Of a stretch of 64,000 bases of DNA, positions 44,904 through 52,873 are shown piece by piece (the stretch's first letter is position 1; the number at the start of each line of letters is the position of its first letter). The position numbers and the translations under genes were made by a program. The stretch comes from Chryseobacterium piscicola. GTDB lineage: Bacteria; Bacteroidota; Bacteroidia; Flavobacteriales; Weeksellaceae. The notes beneath the pieces are model-generated. The model saw only the letters and a program-made list of their open reading frames with translations. It was not told the DNA's origin and made no database searches. The stretch lies in contig NZ_FTOJ01000012.1 of assembly GCF_900156685.1 (NCBI RefSeq), positions 29,597 through 93,596 on the forward strand, in the 5' to 3' direction.

Positions 44904-46127
44904 TTATGCGTCTAATTCTCCCGCAATAATATTCATGCTACACATCGTAACGATAGCGTCTGAAATTACTGAGCCTGTAATCATCTCAGGATACGCTTGG
45001 TAATAAATAAAACAAGGTCTTCTGAAATGCAGTCTGTATGGAGTTCTGCCACCGTCACTCACCAGATAGAATCCTAATTCTCCGTTTCCTCCTTCTACTG
45101 CATGATAAACTTCTCCTTTCGGCACATCTGTTTCACCCATTACAATTTTGAAGTGATAAATTAGGGCTTCCATTTTTTGGTAAACATCTGCCTTTTCAGG
45201 AAGATAAAAATCAGGAACATCCGCGTGGAAAGGTCCTTCTGGAAGATTGTCGTAAGCTTGATTGATAATTTTTAATGATTCCCAAACTTCTTGCTGACGA
45301 ACCATAAATCTGTCGTATGTATCACCTGCAGTTCCTACAGGAATCATAAAATCAAAATCTTCGTAAGAAGAATAAGGTTCTGCAACTCTAACGTCATAGT
45401 CAACACCAGCTGCACGTAAATTAGGACCTGTAAAGCCATAGCTTAATGCTCTTTCCGCAGAAATTGCACCAGCTCCGATGGTTCTGTCCATAAAGATTCT
45501 GTTTCTTTCTAACAACTGACCGAATTCTGCAAATCTAGCTGGGAAAGTTTTTAGGAAATCCTTGAGCAACTCATGGAATTTTGGATTGAAATCTCTTTCA
45601 AAACCACCAATTCTCCCCATATTTGTAGTCATTCTTGCACCACAAATTTGCTCATACATATCGTAAATACGTTCTCTTTCGATGAACATATAAGTTAATC
45701 CTGTAATTGCACCTGCATCCATTCCGGTTACCCCGTTGCAGATTAAGTGATCACCGATTCTTGCCAATTCCATTAAAATTACGCGCATATAATCTACACG
45801 CTTAGGAACTTTAATGCCAATTAGCTTTTCAACCGTCATGTGCCATCCTAGGTTATTGATAGGAGCAGAACAATAGTTCATACGGTCAGTAAGTGTGGTA
45901 ATTTGAGAATAATTTCTTCTTTCAGAAATTTTCTCAAAAGCTCTGTGGATATAGCCAACCGTTTGCTCAGCATGAAGAATTCTTTCTCCATCCATCGTCA
46001 ACACATTCTGGAAAATCCCGTGTGTTGCAGGGTGAGTAGGACCAAGATTGAGGGTATACAACTGCCCGTCAATCTGTTCTTTACTTTCGTGTTGGTTTAG
46101 TATATTAGATAATGAGTTGTCTTTCAT
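44904..46127 (-). CDS. nuoD: NADH-quinone oxidoreductase subunit D
   Basis: This 407-residue 49 kDa-type subunit helps form the quinone site. It has LNLGPTHPATHGIFQNVL, GYIHRAFEKISERRNYSQI and EGGNGELGFYLVSDGGRTPY. It is separate from NuoC, unlike the fused E. coli protein. Confidence 0.97.
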   Translation of the reverse strand: MKDNSLSNILNQHESKEQIDGQLYTLNLGPTHPATHGIFQNVLTMDGERILHAEQTVGYIHRAFEKISERRNYSQITTLTDRMNYCSAPINNLGWHMTVEKLIGIKVPKRVDYMRVILMELARIGDHLICNGVTGMDAGAITGLTYMFIERERIYDMYEQICGARMTTNMGRIGGFERDFNPKFHELLKDFLKTFPARFAEFGQLLERNRIFMDRTIGAGAISAERALSYGFTGPNLRAAGVDYDVRVAEPYSSYEDFDFMIPVGTAGDTYDRFMVRQQEVWESLKIINQAYDNLPEGPFHADVPDFYLPEKADVYQKMEALIYHFKIVMGETDVPKGEVYHAVEGGNGELGFYLVSDGGRTPYRLHFRRPCFIYYQAYPEMITGSVISDAIVTMCSMNIIAGELDA

Positions 46128-46187
46128 ATTTTAAATGCTTTAGGCTTTAGGCTTTAAGCTTATCGCTTACTGCTTATTGCATTATTT

Positions 46188-46682
46188 TTATCTTCCGAAC
46201 ATTGCATCGTCCTTATCGGTTCTTGTACCATCTTCAAGGCGATATTCTTTCAGCATAGGGTGGTATCCAAGATCTTCCATATTTAAAATAGGTCTTAGAT
46301 CAGGATGTCCTTTAAATTTAATTCCGTAAAAGTCAAAAGTTTCTCTTTCCATCCAGTTGGCTCCTGCGTACAATTCAGTTAAAGAATCTACTTCAATATT
46401 TTCTCTAGACATGAAAATCTTCAAACGCAGTCTGAAATTGGTCATCATATTATGTAAATGGTAAACAACACCTATTTCTTTTTCAGGGAATTCTGGGTAA
46501 TGGATTCCACAAACATCTGTAAGGAAATTGATTTGTAAAGATGAGTCTTTCAAGTAATGAATGACTTTTTTGATATCTTCTTTTTTAATTTCCACTGTCA
46601 GCATTCCATAAGGCTCTGAACTAGAGATTACAGTTTCTGGAAATTCTCTTGTAATTGCTTCTAATACAAATTCGTTCGTCAT
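46188..46682 (-). CDS. nuoC: NADH-quinone oxidoreductase subunit C
   Basis: This 164-residue 30 kDa-type subunit of the peripheral arm has EVDSLTELYAGANWMERETF, DFYGIKFKGHPDLRPIL and a characteristic C-terminal DWxxHP-like region. It lies five bases after nuoB. Confidence 0.95.
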   Translation of the reverse strand: MTNEFVLEAITREFPETVISSSEPYGMLTVEIKKEDIKKVIHYLKDSSLQINFLTDVCGIHYPEFPEKEIGVVYHLHNMMTNFRLRLKIFMSRENIEVDSLTELYAGANWMERETFDFYGIKFKGHPDLRPILNMEDLGYHPMLKEYRLEDGTRTDKDDAMFGR

Positions 46683-46687
46683 TTCTC

Positions 46688-47248
46688 TTAGTTGCTAATG
46701 TTATAAGAGTCTAGTAAATGTTGGTATTCAGGAGTATCTCTTCTTCTGATGCTTTCGCTTTCTGCTAAAGCCTGAACCTGCATTACACCTTCAATAATTT
46801 GCTCTGGTCTTGGTGGGCATCCAGGAACATAAACATCTACTGGGATAATTTTGTCAATACCTTGCAAAACAGAATAACTATCAAAAATACCTCCACTGGA
46901 AGCGCATGCTCCAACAGCAACAACCCATTTCGGCTCAGCCATTTGGGTGTAAACTTCTTTCAAAACGGGACCTAATTTTTTAGAAATAGTTCCACAAACC
47001 ATCAGCATATCTGCTTGTCTTGGTGAGAAAGAGTTTCTTTCCATACCAAATCTAGAAGCATCATAGGTGGGGTTTAGCGTTGCCATAAATTCGATACCAC
47101 AACATGAGGTTGCAAAGGGTAGTGGCCAAAGTGAAAACTTTCTTGCCATGCCGATAACACTACTGAGTTTTGTTGCGAAAAAACCTTCTCCTTCAAATCC
47201 TTCGGGAGCGGGTGCATCTGTTCTTATAATTGGTTTTTGATCTGACAT
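46688..47248 (-). CDS. nuoB: NADH-quinone oxidoreductase subunit B
   Basis: This 186-residue subunit carries the terminal [4Fe-4S] cluster N2. Its ligands are the adjacent cysteines in FATSCCGIEFMA, then VVAVGACASSGGIFDSY and VPGCPPRPEQI. It passes electrons to quinone. Confidence 0.97.
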   Translation of the reverse strand: MSDQKPIIRTDAPAPEGFEGEGFFATKLSSVIGMARKFSLWPLPFATSCCGIEFMATLNPTYDASRFGMERNSFSPRQADMLMVCGTISKKLGPVLKEVYTQMAEPKWVVAVGACASSGGIFDSYSVLQGIDKIIPVDVYVPGCPPRPEQIIEGVMQVQALAESESIRRRDTPEYQHLLDSYNISN

Positions 47249-47340
47249 TTTGTAATGATTTTAGATTTTAAATTTTAGATTTTAAATTATCAAATTCAAA
47301 ACCATAATCTAAAATTTTTAATTTAAAATTTTAATTCTAT

Positions 47341-47712
47341 CTATTTATCCCAGTCTAATGCGCCACGTTTCCAAACGTAGAAAAACGCAAGAAAGAAGAT
47401 TGCAACGAATGTAAGTACTGCAAGAAATCCTTCCATTCCGAATTCTCTAAAATTTACGGCATAGGGATAAAAAAAGACAATTTCGATATCGAATAATACA
47501 AATAATACGGCTGTAAGGAAATATTTAATCGAAAACGGAGTTCTCGCATTTCCCTCAACTGGTATACCGCACTCCCAACTTGAATTCTTTACAGAATCTC
47601 CTTTTTTCTGTTTTGGCCCCAAAAAGTGTGCGCCAAGTAGTGAAATTGCCACAAATCCTACAGCTACAGCAGCTTGCAAAAGGATTGGAATGTAATTTTC
47701 TGGTAAATTCAT
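47341..47712 (-). CDS. nuoA: NADH-quinone oxidoreductase subunit A
   Basis: This 123-residue membrane subunit with three helices is the first gene of the operon. It has SSWECGIPVEGNARTPFSIKYFLTAVLFVLFDIE and a C-terminal FFLAFFYVWKRGALDWDK. A promoter element lies 24 bases upstream. Confidence 0.96.
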   Translation of the reverse strand: MNLPENYIPILLQAAVAVGFVAISLLGAHFLGPKQKKGDSVKNSSWECGIPVEGNARTPFSIKYFLTAVLFVLFDIEIVFFYPYAVNFREFGMEGFLAVLTFVAIFFLAFFYVWKRGALDWDK

Positions 47713-47735
47713 TTTTACATTATTATCTCAAGTTG

Positions 47736-47743
47736 CAAATTTA
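47736..47743 (-). promoter_or_regulatory. -7 promoter element for the nuo operon
   Basis: TAAATTTG on the minus strand matches TAnnTTTG, 24 bases upstream of the nuoA ATG. The whole run down to nuoN is on one strand, so this may drive most of it. Confidence 0.55.
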
Positions 47744-47833
47744 GGCAATAAAGAAGAAAGCATGAAATTAATCATGCTAAAAGTGGGTTCAATATAGAGA
47801 AAAAGTATAATTTAGAATTATTAAAAATAGAGT

Positions 47834-48019
47834 CTATTTTTTGAGTTTTCGGAGTATTGTAATTGCTATAAATGATATGTATCCGAAAAGTAAACTTGCA
47901 TAAATAATATTAACCAGAGTTTTGGTTTTGTCATCATGCAGTGTGAAAAAATTGAAAGATAAATTGTAAGCAATAAAGCCTGCAATTAAAATTCCGAAAA
48001 TGATAAGATGTGGCCTCAT
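47834..48019 (-). CDS. Small two-helix membrane protein
   Basis: This 61-residue protein has two transmembrane segments (LIIFGILIAGFIAYNL and IIYASLLFGYISFIAIT) and a basic C-terminus. It starts one base after the stop of the acetyltransferase-like gene, so it is co-translated with it. The function is unknown. The short spacing and clean membrane pattern support a real gene. Confidence 0.65.
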   Translation of the reverse strand: MRPHLIIFGILIAGFIAYNLSFNFFTLHDDKTKTLVNIIYASLLFGYISFIAITILRKLKK

Positions 48020-48020
48020 A

Positions 48021-49145
48021 TTAAAGATTTAAAGAGTAGGTTCGTCTTCTTTTGTGGTTTACTGGGTTGTAATCTTGCCAAAGTACCTGCACGCTTTTGT
48101 TTTCTTCTAATTCAGGATTGGTTTCTGCAAAATCGATTCCCATATTGTTGAAACGTACAAAAATCTCTTTAAAAATAATAGCCGTAACGCCTCTTCTTTG
48201 GTATTCTGGATGAATTCCAATTAAATAAAAATTTGCTCTGTCATTTTTCTTTTGAGCCTGCATAAAGTGCCACCATCCTAGTGGGAATAGTTTTCCTTTT
48301 GATTTTTGAAGCGCTTTAGAATAAGAAGGCATTGTAACTGCGAAAGAAACCAACTCGTCATGCTTGTCAACTACACATATTACGTAGTTTTTTGCAATCA
48401 TAGGAAAGAATTTTTCTTTGTATGTCTTGATTTGTTCTTCGGAAATTGGAGTGTAGGTTGAAAGGTGCTTGTAAGTTTCGTCGAGAAGTTTAAACATTGG
48501 TTTCACATAAGGTAAAATCTCTTCCTTAGTCTGGAAATTTAAAACTCTCAGATCGTATTTTTCTGCTATAAGTGAACTAAATTTTTCTACTTTTGGAGGT
48601 AATATTTTAGGGAAATTCATTTCAAACTCTACCCATTCTTTTTCTTTTACAAGCCCAAGATCTTCGATGTGTTTGGGGTAATATTCGTAATTGTAAATTC
48701 CAATCATAGTGGCAATCTTTTCAAATCCGAAAGTTAGCATTCCTGCTTTATCAAGATTTGTAAATCCCATTGGACCTTCAATTTTTTTGATTTGATGTGA
48801 TTTCGCATAATTAATTATAGAATTAATCAAAGCTTTAGAAACTTCTTTATCATCAATAAAATCTATCCAACCGAAACGCACTTTTTTTATTCCGAGTTCT
48901 TTCTCTTCTTTATGATTAATCATTGCAGCAATTCTGCCGACAATTTTCCCATTTTTGTAGGCAAGGAATTGTTTGGCTTCACAATAGGCTAATGCTGGGT
49001 TTTCCGAAGGATTCCAAACATTCAATTCATCTTTTATAAAGGAGGGTACATAGTAAGGATTGTTTTTGTAAAGATTCATCGGGAATTTTACAAACTGCTT
49101 TAAATCTTGTAGATTTTTTACTTCAACAATGGATATTTCAGACAT
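48021..49145 (-). CDS. GNAT-like acetyltransferase-fold protein
   Basis: This protein of about 374 residues resembles the large GNAT/FemAB-like proteins of Bacteroidota. It has a GRIAAMINHKEEKELG stretch, IEGPMGFTNLDKAGMLTFGF, and an acetyl-CoA-loop-like IHPEYQRRGVTAIIFKEIF near the C-terminus. I start at the ATG at 49145 (MSEISIVEV). The extension to 49193 reads through a promoter element at 49171-49178. The substrate is unknown. Confidence 0.82.
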   Translation of the reverse strand: MSEISIVEVKNLQDLKQFVKFPMNLYKNNPYYVPSFIKDELNVWNPSENPALAYCEAKQFLAYKNGKIVGRIAAMINHKEEKELGIKKVRFGWIDFIDDKEVSKALINSIINYAKSHQIKKIEGPMGFTNLDKAGMLTFGFEKIATMIGIYNYEYYPKHIEDLGLVKEKEWVEFEMNFPKILPPKVEKFSSLIAEKYDLRVLNFQTKEEILPYVKPMFKLLDETYKHLSTYTPISEEQIKTYKEKFFPMIAKNYVICVVDKHDELVSFAVTMPSYSKALQKSKGKLFPLGWWHFMQAQKKNDRANFYLIGIHPEYQRRGVTAIIFKEIFVRFNNMGIDFAETNPELEENKSVQVLWQDYNPVNHKRRRTYSLNL

Positions 49146-49170
49146 ATAATGGAAAAGAATAATGAATAAG

Positions 49171-49178
49171 CAAAGATA
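49171..49178 (-). promoter_or_regulatory. -7 promoter element for the acetyltransferase-like gene
   Basis: TATCTTTG on the minus strand matches TAnnTTTG, 26 bases upstream of the chosen ATG. Confidence 0.5.
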
Positions 49179-49254
49179 AATAAATATACACAAATCTTTG
49201 GCACAATTTTTACATCGATAAGTATTACTTTATGATTTAAATTTAAAATAAAAG

Positions 49255-49944
49255 ATGACAGGTTATTACGTAATTATAGGAATCTCTATGCTGGTTAGCT
49301 GGTGGGTTTCCTCAAGATTAAAATCAAAGTTTGAGCATTATTCTCAAGTGATTCTCAGTAATGGGCTTTCTGGGAAAGAAGTAGCAGAAAAAATGCTGTA
49401 TGATAACGGTATCCATGATGTTCGGGTGATTTCAGTTCCAGGACAACTCACAGATCATTATAATCCGGCAGATAAAACCGTAAATCTCTCAGAGGGTGTT
49501 TATATGCAAAGAAATGCAGCGGCAGCGGCAGTTGCGGCTCATGAATGTGGGCATGCGGTACAACACGCAGTGGGATATTCTATGCTACAACTAAGATCCA
49601 AATTAGTTCCCGTGGTCAATATTAGTTCAAATTTAATGCAATTTGTAATCATGGGAGGCGTGGTTGTAATGGCAATGAGCGGTAGCAAGATACTGTTGTT
49701 GGTGGGGGTCATCATGTTTGCATTAACTACCTTGTTTGCATTTATCACACTTCCTGTAGAATACGATGCCAGTAACAGAGCGATGAAATGGCTGAAAGAT
49801 ACACAAACTGTTACAGCTCAAGAGTATGTGGGTGTGAAAGATAGTTTGACTTGGGCAGCACGTACTTATCTTGTAGCTGCACTAGGGTCTTTAGCACAGC
49901 TTCTTTATTTTGCGTCACTTTTGATGGGCGGAAGAAGAGATTAA
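49255..49944 (+). CDS. Zinc metallopeptidase (YugP-type, DUF2268-like membrane protein)
   Basis: This 229-residue membrane protein has an N-terminal membrane helix and the zinc motif VAAHECGHAVQHAVGY (HExxH) near residue 97. Further helices follow (VVVMAMSGSKILLLVGVIMF) and a third zinc ligand region LPVEYDASNRAMKWL. The YugP family is of peptidase type with unknown substrate. A strong terminator follows. Confidence 0.9.
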   Translation: MTGYYVIIGISMLVSWWVSSRLKSKFEHYSQVILSNGLSGKEVAEKMLYDNGIHDVRVISVPGQLTDHYNPADKTVNLSEGVYMQRNAAAAAVAAHECGHAVQHAVGYSMLQLRSKLVPVVNISSNLMQFVIMGGVVVMAMSGSKILLLVGVIMFALTTLFAFITLPVEYDASNRAMKWLKDTQTVTAQEYVGVKDSLTWAARTYLVAALGSLAQLLYFASLLMGGRRD

Positions 49945-49964
49945 AGAATTTTATTTTAAAACAC

Positions 49965-49994
49965 AATCCTGAATCTTTGTTCAGGATTTTTTTG
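49965..49994 (+). terminator. Terminator after the zinc metallopeptidase gene
   Basis: A perfect nine-pair stem AATCCTGAA/TTCAGGATT with a six-base loop is followed by T's. Confidence 0.8.
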
Positions 49995-50017
49995 TTTAAA
50001 AGTCTAAGGAATTTTAA

Positions 50018-50025
50018 TACTTTTG
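50018..50025 (+). promoter_or_regulatory. -7 promoter element for the membrane protein at 50042
   Basis: TACTTTTG matches TAnnTTTG, 16 bases upstream of the TTG start at 50042. A TTTG box lies about 23 bases further upstream. Confidence 0.45.
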
Positions 50026-50041
50026 AATTAAATTAATTCTT

Positions 50042-51166
50042 TTGATTGCCAGATTTAAATTAATTTCTTCAGAAAATAAACAAATAAGTCTTCTCATGAG
50101 AGGACTTGCGTTATTTTGGCTAATTACAAAGTTATTCAGTTACAAAACCTGGATTTTTGAGAGAGAGTTTCCGGTTATTGCACCAGCAGAATTTCTTCAA
50201 AATGCATCAGCAAACATTCATTTTATTTTGTTTATTGTAGCAATAATCTTTCTCTCATTAGTTTTAATATTTCCAAAAAAAAAATTTGTTTTAATATTTA
50301 TTATCGTAGAATTGCTGAGCTGCAGCTTAGATACAGTTCGTTGGCAGCCTTGGGAATATATGTATCTCTGTATTTTTGTAGTTTATCTTTTTAATTTCAA
50401 TAAAACGAATTTTTTTTTCCTTCTCGTGCATTTACTATTGGTATCCATGTACGTTTTCAGTGGTTTGCATAAGGTGAATCGCGGTTTTTTATCGGCCGTT
50501 TGGGTGGAAATGATATTGCATAGGTTTTTGAATCTCTCCATTGATACAATTTTAACCTACAAATTATTTTTTGTTGGTTTATTAATTCCTTTTACCGAAT
50601 TGTTGGCGGGAATTCTGCTTCTTTTCACGAAAAACAAAAGAAAAATTACGTACTTTCTTATAGTTGTTCATCTTATTATTTTATTTCTTATTGGTCCTTT
50701 TGGTTTAAATTATAATCCGATTGTTTGGGGCTGGAATTTGGCGATGATTTTTCTATTAATTGTTGTTTATTTAAAACCAATACAGGGCTTAACGCCAGTT
50801 TTTTTGAAGAAGAATACTGTGTGGTTGTTATTATGGTTTGGTATGCCGGTTTTTAGTTTTTTCGGGATGTGGTATCAGTATTTTTCGTCTAGTCTGTATA
50901 CCGGAAAAGAAAAGCAACTTTATATTTACATCTCAAAAGAAAATAAAGAATACCAGGTGTTTTCTGAACCCTCAGTTTTTACTGTAAATCAAGATTATTA
51001 TGTTGTAAATCTTCAGAATTGGGCTTTGAAGGAAATAAAATCTATACCTCTTCCAGAAAATGAAATTTACCATAAAATCAGCATTTCTTTAAAGAAAAAA
51101 TTAGGAAAAGATTGTAAAAAGATTATTCTTTATAATCCGCAGACCAAAGAACAGATTGTATTGTGA
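50042..51166 (+). CDS. HTTM-like integral membrane protein
   Basis: This 374-residue protein has about eight to ten hydrophobic helices in the first 290 residues and a soluble C-terminal tail of about 80 residues. VSMYVFSGLHKVNRGF resembles the HTTM (vitamin K-dependent carboxylase-like) or DoxX type of membrane protein. The start is TTG at 50042, or possibly the ATG at 50096 (MRGLALF). The function is unknown. Confidence 0.7.
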   Translation: MIARFKLISSENKQISLLMRGLALFWLITKLFSYKTWIFEREFPVIAPAEFLQNASANIHFILFIVAIIFLSLVLIFPKKKFVLIFIIVELLSCSLDTVRWQPWEYMYLCIFVVYLFNFNKTNFFFLLVHLLLVSMYVFSGLHKVNRGFLSAVWVEMILHRFLNLSIDTILTYKLFFVGLLIPFTELLAGILLLFTKNKRKITYFLIVVHLIILFLIGPFGLNYNPIVWGWNLAMIFLLIVVYLKPIQGLTPVFLKKNTVWLLLWFGMPVFSFFGMWYQYFSSSLYTGKEKQLYIYISKENKEYQVFSEPSVFTVNQDYYVVNLQNWALKEIKSIPLPENEIYHKISISLKKKLGKDCKKIILYNPQTKEQIVL

Positions 51167-51772
51167 TTATTCTGCGAAATTGAAGCAAATATGTTGCATT
51201 TCAGAAAGTTTTTCAGAAAGTTTTTCTTTTTCTGCTAGTTTTAACGAAGCATTTATTTCACATTTTTCTAAGGTTTCAAAACTTAAAATTTTGGCATCAA
51301 ATTTTGAAAGCAGCGTGAATATAAGATTCTGCTGATCAAAATTGAACTGTATTCTTATTTCAGTTTCCAATTCTTTAGTGATTATTTCGGCATCTTCCAG
51401 CGTCATTTTTGCTGATTCTTTATAAGCTTTCACTAAACCCGAAACTCCCAATTTTGTACCTCCGTAATATCTTACCGAAATTACCAAAACGTTTGTAATC
51501 TCATGCGCCAAAAGCTGATTGTAAATAGGTAAGCCTGCACTTCCAGAAGGTTCGCCATCATCATTTGCACGATAGTTTTCACCTTTTAAACCCATTCTGA
51601 AAGCATAACAATGGTGTGTAGCTTTGGGGTGCTCTGTTCTTATTTTTTCTAAAGCAGTTTTTAGCTCTGTTTCATTGTTTATAGGAAATGCAAAGCCAAT
51701 AAATTTACTTCCTTTTTCTTTGAGAAGTATATTTTCAACAGGATTTTGAATGGTTTTATATTCGTGAAGCAT
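51167..51772 (-). CDS. YigZ/IMPACT family protein
   Basis: This 201-residue protein has the IMPACT signature KGSKFIGFAFPI, HPKATHHCYAFRMG, DDGEPSGSAGLPI and VRYYGGTKLGVSGLVKAY, plus a DUF1949-type C-terminus. IMPACT proteins regulate translation or bind RNA or other ligands, and the bacterial function is unclear. It lies three bases after ribD. Confidence 0.92.
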   Translation of the reverse strand: MLHEYKTIQNPVENILLKEKGSKFIGFAFPINNETELKTALEKIRTEHPKATHHCYAFRMGLKGENYRANDDGEPSGSAGLPIYNQLLAHEITNVLVISVRYYGGTKLGVSGLVKAYKESAKMTLEDAEIITKELETEIRIQFNFDQQNLIFTLLSKFDAKILSFETLEKCEINASLKLAEKEKLSEKLSEMQHICFNFAE

Positions 51773-51775
51773 TAA

Positions 51776-52810
51776 TCAATTTTCTAATTTTGAATTTCTG
51801 TAAAATTCAATACAATTATCTCTGAAATCTTCAGTTTTAAAAAGGACTTGCTTAAATTTTGGAGCTTTGGTTCCGTTTCTTAACTGTAAATTTTTGTTTT
51901 TAATAATAATGGTTTCATCCCAAAGGTCAGCATCAATAAATTGCTGAAGTACAAAGCTTCCGCCTTCTATAATAACTGATTGAATTTGCTTTTCATGAAT
52001 TTTTGTCATCAAATTTTCAATCAAATTTTCGCTTGTTATTTTAATGAATTTAATATTTCCTTCTTCACTTTCTTTTTTTGAATTAAAGACCAACGTTTCA
52101 GCTTCGTTATTAAAAATCTGAAAATGGGATGGAACTTTTAAATCCATGTCTATTAAAATTCTAATGGGATTTTTGCCTATAATTTCTCTAGTGGTAAGGC
52201 TTGGGTTGTCTCTAAGAGCAGTAGTAGTTCCCACTAAAATCGAATGCTCTTCGCTTCTCAATTGATGTACAAATTGCTTAGTCAGAAGATTGCTGATTTG
52301 TGTGGGTTTGAAATCTTTATCTAAAAAGCCATCTTCAGATTCTGCCCATTTTAGGATGATAAAAGGCCTTCTTTTTTCATGGAATGTGAAAAATCTTTTA
52401 TTGAGTTCTGTGCATTCTTTTTCAAGAATTCCCGATACCACTTCAATTCCTGCATCCTGAATGATTTTTTTTCCTTTTCCATTTACCTTATCGTGAGAAT
52501 CCATCGCACCAATAACTACTTTTTTGAAACCGAGCTCAACGATTTTTAAAGCGCAGGGAGGTGTTTTTCCGTAATGTGCACAAGGTTCCAAAGAAACATA
52601 AATAGTAGATTCTGGGATGAGATTTTTGTTATTTACAGAATTTATTGCGTTGATTTCTGCATGTGGCTCTCCCGCTTTTACATGATAGCCTTCTCCAATG
52701 ATGATGTCTTTGTGTACAATAACACAGCCTACCATTGGGTTGGGGTAGGTTTTGCCTAAAGCTTTTTTCGCAAGCTCAATGCATCTTTTAATATAGAATT
52801 CGTCCTTCAT
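51776..52810 (-). CDS. ribD: Bifunctional riboflavin deaminase-reductase RibD
   Basis: This 344-residue enzyme has an N-terminal pyrimidine deaminase domain with the zinc ligands HAEINAI and PCAHYGKTPPC (about 50-90). Its C-terminal reductase domain has FIILKWAESEDGFL and IIEGGSFVLQQFI. It carries out two steps of riboflavin synthesis. It is upstream of yigZ, coupled by three bases. Confidence 0.96.
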   Translation of the reverse strand: MKDEFYIKRCIELAKKALGKTYPNPMVGCVIVHKDIIIGEGYHVKAGEPHAEINAINSVNNKNLIPESTIYVSLEPCAHYGKTPPCALKIVELGFKKVVIGAMDSHDKVNGKGKKIIQDAGIEVVSGILEKECTELNKRFFTFHEKRRPFIILKWAESEDGFLDKDFKPTQISNLLTKQFVHQLRSEEHSILVGTTTALRDNPSLTTREIIGKNPIRILIDMDLKVPSHFQIFNNEAETLVFNSKKESEEGNIKFIKITSENLIENLMTKIHEKQIQSVIIEGGSFVLQQFIDADLWDETIIIKNKNLQLRNGTKAPKFKQVLFKTEDFRDNCIEFYRNSKLEN

Positions 52811-52817
52811 TATTTAA

Positions 52818-52856
52818 ATTAAAAAAGGCGAAGACAAATTGCTTTGCTCCGCCTAT
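52818..52856 (-). terminator. Terminator after the DUF349 gene
   Basis: The stem AGGCG/CGCCT, extended by a wobble pair, is followed on the minus strand by T's. Confidence 0.65.
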
Positions 52857-52873
52857 ATCAAGTTTTTATACAA

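Noticed and set aside
47823..47841. Perfect palindrome AAAAATAGA-G-TCTATTTTT at the stop of the small membrane protein gene
   Set aside because: It shares AGAGTCT with the nested repeat ends, but it is short, AT-rich and explained by the gene end plus a weak terminator. It is not evidence of a third copy.
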